Shown here: positions 60,143-64,000 of the stretch, in pieces
Position numbering within the stretch: the stretch's first letter is position 1
Layout: every line of letters starts with the position of its first letter
DNA from: Flectobacillus sp. BAB-3569
GTDB lineage: Bacteria; Bacteroidota; Bacteroidia; Cytophagales; Spirosomataceae
Direction of reading: 5' to 3'
Assembly (NCBI RefSeq): GCF_002270355.1
Contig: NZ_NJFZ01000009.1
Coordinates: forward strand, 1-64,000
Length of the DNA: 64,000 bases
Notes under the pieces: generated by a model
Databases searched by the model: none
Seen by the model: only the letters and a program-made list of their open reading frames with translations
Told to the model about the DNA's origin: nothing
Program-made: the position numbers and the translations under genes

Positions 60143-61582
60143 CTATCCTACGTATTTGGTTTCTTTAAGTTTACCTGCTACCAACATAAAGACTACGGTA
60201 CTAGCAAACATCAATCCCGTAAAGAACCAGAAGTAAGAAGCACCTTCCAATTGAGCTAAGAAACCACCATTAGCAATATTACCATTGACCAAAGCAACAC
60301 CTAAGTTACCGATTGATACCGCAGAATACCAAATCGCGGTCATAGTACTCTTCATTGATTTTGGAGAGTTGGTATATGCATATTCCAAACCTGTGATAGA
60401 TACCAAAATTTCGCCCCAAGCCAATACCAAGTAAGCCAAAATTTGCCACCAAACCGACGGCTGACCACCTGCATCAATACTTGTTTGAATCAAGGAAATA
60501 ATCACAAAAGAAACCGCTGTTAAAAAGAAACCAGCACCTAAACGACGTAGTGGAGTAGTTTTGATACCTAATTTTTCGAAGAAAGGATACACTACATAAG
60601 TAAATACAGGAATAAAACTTACTAAGAATAATGGGTTTAATACCTGAACTTGTTCTGGTAAGAATGTATAACCTAAACCTGTATTTAGGTCTAATTTTTT
60701 AGCCTGTAACACCCATTCTGCTAAGTTTTGATCCCACAATGCCCAGAATATTGGAATAAAGGCAAATACTGCCAAAACACGGTAAACGGCTTTAACGCCT
60801 TCTACTTTTTCGTGATCATATTCAGCTTTTGATACGTCTAACCAACTTTCACCTTCTTTCTTGTCTCCCAAGTGGGTAAGCGCATAATAGGTAATAAATA
60901 CAAAATTGTTGCGATTGATTCCAGATGGAGGAACATGCACATATTTGTTTCTTCCTAAAAAGAACACTACCGTCGCAATCGCCATCAAAATACCTGGAAC
61001 TCCAAATGCCCAAGCAGCGCCAATAGAAGCATAAATAACAGGAATGAAGATGTTAGATACTACAGAACCTGCGTTGATAGCGAAATAAAACCAACTATAT
61101 GCTTTTGTCATTAAATGCTCATTACTCTTGTCAAATTGGTCACCCACGTTGGCCGACACACAGGACTTAATACCTCCTGCACCACAAGCAATAATAAGTA
61201 AACCTAATGAGAACATATCTAAATTGTTTTCGAACAATGCTAAAGTTAAGTGTCCAAAACAATACAAAACAGATACATAAAAAATCACTTTGTATTTTCC
61301 GAAAAACCAGTCAGCTACCAAGCCACCAATCATTGGCATAAAATACGCCAATGCCACAAACATGTGAACCATTTCGTTGGATTTTGCTTCGGCAACTTTT
61401 TGAAGTACAGGGTTTCCGCTAGGATTAAAGAACTGTGCAACTAAGAAAGTGGATAGGATAGAGCGCATACCATAAAAGCTAAAACGCTCGGCAGCTTCGT
61501 TACCCAAGATGTAAGGGATCGCTTTTGGGAACGTACCTTTCTTTTCTTCTGTTAGGGCTTCGTTAGAATGATTTGAAGTCAT
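60143..61582 (-). CDS. POT/PTR-family proton-dependent peptide transporter
   Basis: A 479-residue inner-membrane symporter with about 12-14 helices. Family features: the helix 1 motif NEAAERFSFYGMRSILSTFL (E-x-F-x-x-Y-G), GGLVADWFFGKYKVIFYVSV after helix 2, and FYFAINAGSVVSNIFIPV (the second PTR signature region). C-terminal half: QVLNPLFLVSFIPVFTYVVY and EILVSITGLEYAYTNSPKSM, a POT-specific substrate-site region. It imports di- and tripeptides with protons. Length is normal. It is convergent with the ABC exporter and divergent from parA across a 709-bp gap. Confidence 0.95.
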   Translation of the reverse strand: MTSNHSNEALTEEKKGTFPKAIPYILGNEAAERFSFYGMRSILSTFLVAQFFNPSGNPVLQKVAEAKSNEMVHMFVALAYFMPMIGGLVADWFFGKYKVIFYVSVLYCFGHLTLALFENNLDMFSLGLLIIACGAGGIKSCVSANVGDQFDKSNEHLMTKAYSWFYFAINAGSVVSNIFIPVIYASIGAAWAFGVPGILMAIATVVFFLGRNKYVHVPPSGINRNNFVFITYYALTHLGDKKEGESWLDVSKAEYDHEKVEGVKAVYRVLAVFAFIPIFWALWDQNLAEWVLQAKKLDLNTGLGYTFLPEQVQVLNPLFLVSFIPVFTYVVYPFFEKLGIKTTPLRRLGAGFFLTAVSFVIISLIQTSIDAGGQPSVWWQILAYLVLAWGEILVSITGLEYAYTNSPKSMKSTMTAIWYSAVSIGNLGVALVNGNIANGGFLAQLEGASYFWFFTGLMFASTVVFMLVAGKLKETKYVG

Positions 61583-62291
61583 ATATTTTTAAAGCTTTGT
61601 GCCTGTCAAAGTAGTTTTAGGATTCGTGGTTGCCACTTTGTAGGCTGTAAATAGTTTGTTTTTGTTAAGTTAATATAATGTTTTTGTTTTAGACTGATAT
61701 CCTTCCTGTTTTATAATTTAACTCAATGTTAAATCTTAGGGTCAATCCCCCTGTTTACATCCCGTTAATCGACTTATTATTTGTAACTTGTAAGTAAAAT
61801 AACATTCATTAGGGTAGGAGAAAAACTTTTGGCGAAATATCTGTAATATAGTCTAAAATCGCTGTTTTTATGGAAAAAAACATTCTAAGTTAAACCTATA
61901 TCAGCGGAATACCAACTTTTTGATAACTCCAAGGTCAAATTTTAAGTCAAATTCTTAGAAAAAACCAGAAATAGAAGAGTTTATAAAAAGGTACTAATCA
62001 AATAATTAATATGACTTTTGTGGGCGAGATGGTGCGGGTAGATAGTTTTTTTACAAAAGCGCAAATTTGATTTCAATTATCAGAGTTTAGTAGGAAAGTT
62101 TTGGAAAGATTTTTTATATTCGTGAAACATTTGTGGAACACTCTTTGTAAATCTCCTTCGAAAGAGAGATATTTGAAGGTAGATTGAGTTATTCCTTATT
62201 GGTTATTCAGGATTCGTAGTTCTGTAAATCAAATTACCATCGGCTGTATAACTAATAATCAGTAACTGAAACAAGTAACTCAAAAAATCAA
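61583..62291. other. 709-bp gene-free region upstream of parA
   Basis: AT-rich, no ORF with family features, no clear hairpin. The only notable sequence is a pair of parS-like half sites at 62121-62140. No cluster of DnaA boxes was recognised, so I do not call an origin. Confidence 0.5.
62121..62140 (+). promoter_or_regulatory. Two directly repeated parS-like half sites (tentative)
   Basis: CGTGAAACA (62121-62129) equals one half of the bacterial parS consensus (CACGTGAAACA), and TGTGGAACA (62132-62140) is a close variant 11 bp on. They sit 152 bp upstream of parA. A full palindromic parS is absent. Confidence 0.3.
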
Positions 62292-63071
62292 ATGGGGAAA
62301 GTAATTGCGATTGCCAACCAAAAAGGAGGAGTTGGTAAAACAACTACCACTATCAACCTAGCAGCAAGTCTTGCCGCACTAGAATTTAGGACGCTAATAG
62401 TCGATGCCGATCCTCAAGCAAACTCTACATCGGGTTTGGGCTACAACCCAAAAGAAATCCAAAACTCTATTTATGAGTGCATGGTAGATGGGGTTCAGGT
62501 ACAAGATATTATCATCGAGACGGATTTGCCTTACTTACACTTGATTCCGTCACATATCGACTTGGTAGGTGCCGAAATCGAAATGATTAACCTTCGCGAC
62601 CGCGAACAGCGTATGAAAGAATGCCTTCAAACGGTATTGCACGAGTACGATTTCGTGATTGTTGACTGTTCGCCTTCTCTAGGCTTGATTACGATCAATG
62701 CTCTTACAGCTGCTGATTCGGTCATTATTCCAGTGCAGTGCGAATATTTTGCGCTCGAAGGTTTGGGTAAATTGTTGAATACCGTTAAGATTATTCAATC
62801 TAGACTCAACACTGCTTTGACCATCGAAGGTATTTTGCTAACGATGTACGATTTGCGTGTTCGCCTATCCAATCAAGTGGTTGCAGAAGTTACTTCACAC
62901 TTCCAAAGCATGGTTTTCAACACGATTATTCCTCGCAATATTCGTTTGTCTGAATCCCCTAGTTTTGGTGTACCAGCTATTGCTCACGACTCAGAAAGCA
63001 AGGGAGCAATTAGTTATTTGAACCTTGCCAGAGAAATTCTTGCAAAAAATGGCTATGTAAATCAGGAATAG
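62292..63071 (+). CDS. parA: Chromosome-partitioning ATPase ParA/Soj
   Basis: A 259-residue cytoplasmic Walker-type ATPase that works with ParB on parS to segregate replicated origins. The deviant Walker A is QKGGVGKTTTTINLAASLAA near the N-terminus, switch I region LIVDADPQANSTSGLGY, Walker B DFVIVDCSPSLGLITINALT, and the C-terminal NTIIPRNIRLSESPSFGVPA. Length and start (MGKVIAIANQKGG) match chromosomal Soj proteins with no N-terminal helix-turn-helix. parB follows 137 bp downstream with its own promoter candidate. Confidence 0.96.
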   Translation: MGKVIAIANQKGGVGKTTTTINLAASLAALEFRTLIVDADPQANSTSGLGYNPKEIQNSIYECMVDGVQVQDIIIETDLPYLHLIPSHIDLVGAEIEMINLRDREQRMKECLQTVLHEYDFVIVDCSPSLGLITINALTAADSVIIPVQCEYFALEGLGKLLNTVKIIQSRLNTALTIEGILLTMYDLRVRLSNQVVAEVTSHFQSMVFNTIIPRNIRLSESPSFGVPAIAHDSESKGAISYLNLAREILAKNGYVNQE

Positions 63072-63159
63072 ATTGGTGGAGAAAACGTTGATACAACAAC
63101 TTCTTTTCTTTTAAAAACAACTTATCTGTTTATTGGGATATTCACATGGTGAGACATTC

Positions 63160-63188
63160 TTGCCGAAATTAGCGCCAATATACATTTG
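63160..63188 (+). promoter_or_regulatory. Promoter candidate in front of parB
   Basis: TTG (63160-63162), 18 bases, TACATTTG (63181-63188), then 20 bp to the parB ATG at 63209. It fits the -33/-7 consensus. Confidence 0.5.
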
Positions 63189-63208
63189 TACTTATTAACT
63201 TTTATACC

Positions 63209-64000
63209 ATGAGTAAAATGGAATTACCTGCAAAAAAACGTGTTGGACTTGGCAGAGGCTTAGGAGCTTTGTTACAGGACTCAGATTCAGTTAATGGTGT
63301 AAATAATACCAGACCTAGTAACCCTACACCCATCGAGCGTCCTCAACGTTTGGAGCAAATTAGCTCGATGAACGAAATTTCGGTAGATACTATCGAAACC
63401 AACCCGTATCAACCTCGTACTCATTTCGATGAGGAGGCTCTCAACGAATTGGCCGATTCAATCCGTGTACAAGGGATTATTCAGCCTATTACGGTGCGTC
63501 AAATTGCCCCAAATAAATATCAGCTTATTTCGGGAGAACGCCGTTTGCAAGCATCTAAGCGTGCAGGTTTACGCATGATTCCTGCCTATGTGCGCACGGC
63601 TGACGACCAACAAATGTTGGAAATGGCTTTAATCGAAAACATTCAGCGTGAAAACTTGAATGCGATCGAAATTGCCTTGAGTTATCAGCGTTTGATTACC
63701 GAATGTAGCCTTAAGCAAGAAGAGCTTGGAGATAGAGTTGGTAAAAACCGTACGACTGTCAATAACTACATTCGTCTGTTGAAACTTCCTGATGTGATTC
63801 AGGTGGCATTACGCGATAACAAGATTTCGATGGGACACGCGCGTGCTATTATCAATATTGACAATCGTGAGCACCAACTATCTATTTTTAACAAAACCAT
63901 CGCCGAAGAATGGTCTGTTCGTAAAGTAGAAGAGGCTGTAAGAGAATTGTCAAACGCCAAATTAATGGCTGAAGGTGTTGATAAAAAAGGTGGCGTAAAA
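63209..64000 (+). CDS. parB: Chromosome-partitioning protein ParB, 3'-truncated by window edge
   Basis: 264 codons are visible and the frame is still open at the last base. The N-terminus MSKMELPAKKRVGLGRGLGA has the typical basic GLGRGLGAL motif that stimulates ParA. Core ParB/Spo0J: VDTIETNPYQPRTHFDEEAL, DSIRVQGIIQPITVRQI, the CTPase/arginine box LISGERRLQASKRAG and ALIENIQRENLNAIEIALSY. The helix-turn-helix region is LKQEELGDRVGKNRTTVNNY, followed by GHARAIINI. It binds parS DNA as a CTP-dependent clamp. The C-terminal dimerisation domain lies beyond the window. Confidence 0.96.
   Translation, partial: MSKMELPAKKRVGLGRGLGALLQDSDSVNGVNNTRPSNPTPIERPQRLEQISSMNEISVDTIETNPYQPRTHFDEEALNELADSIRVQGIIQPITVRQIAPNKYQLISGERRLQASKRAGLRMIPAYVRTADDQQMLEMALIENIQRENLNAIEIALSYQRLITECSLKQEELGDRVGKNRTTVNNYIRLLKLPDVIQVALRDNKISMGHARAIINIDNREHQLSIFNKTIAEEWSVRKVEEAVRELSNAKLMAEGVDKKGGVK

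Noticed and set aside
61583-62291. Chromosomal origin next to parA
   Set aside because: No cluster of DnaA boxes and no dnaA or dnaN nearby.

Overview
The window looks like chromosome of a low-GC member of the Bacteroidota, probably order Cytophagales (Spirosomataceae-like: Flectobacillus, Arcicella or Emticicia relatives). The clues are a type IX secretion C-terminal sorting domain, DUF11 and thrombospondin-3 surface proteins, DUF3667/DUF2911/DUF4260 families, -7 boxes of the form TAnnTTTG, and no Shine-Dalgarno sites before most starts. The genus is an inference. No phage, insertion sequence, CRISPR array or rRNA is visible.

Layout. Positions 1-7109 hold three large secreted or surface proteins on the + strand. 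Positions 7446-14333 are a minus-strand run of small genes: an M20 amidohydrolase, a DUF3667 gene split at a poly-A run, DUF4260, a frameshifted Crp/Fnr regulator, DUF2200, an SMR efflux protein next to a second Crp/Fnr regulator, and a lipoprotein. Positions 15064-17798 carry atpA and atpG, separated by a terminator and without other ATP synthase genes nearby. Positions 17911-27466 carry two metallo-beta-lactamase-fold hydrolases, a DUF2911 protein, an unusual soluble AAA+/M41 protease, hflX, tRNA-Arg(CCT) and a lipoprotein. Positions 27524-34674 (minus) contain a complete six-gene ebo cluster (eboA-B-C-D-E-F), the most coherent biological system here. It is thought to support export or processing of a secondary metabolite.

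Positions 35371-64000 hold a T9SS FG-GAP protein, murF, a membrane coiled-coil protein, ahcY, an OmpA-family protein, a Tat-exported sugar-phosphate-isomerase-like protein, a Tet-like MFS pump, a frameshifted LolA-like protein, pyrD, ftsK, an alpha-L-fucosidase, a decayed class-V aminotransferase, an SlyD-like FKBP, a 58-residue FeoB-associated protein, an inositol-monophosphatase-family gene, an MsbA-like ABC exporter, a POT peptide transporter, and parA followed by parB, which runs off the end.

Two things stand out besides the genes. First, the intergenic regions are packed with dispersed, often nested palindromic repeats of several families. One composite family (near 21.5, 45.2 and 60.0 kb) is built from a central GCGGTCGAAAA hairpin flanked by AGACGCAA..TTGCGTCT and AATCACTCATTCGCTCAA arms, and a perfect 40-bp palindrome lies at 59908-59947. 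Second, four genes are broken at short poly-A runs (10000, 11148, 47335 and about 55125). That suggests either homopolymer sequencing error or slippage-prone contingency loci.
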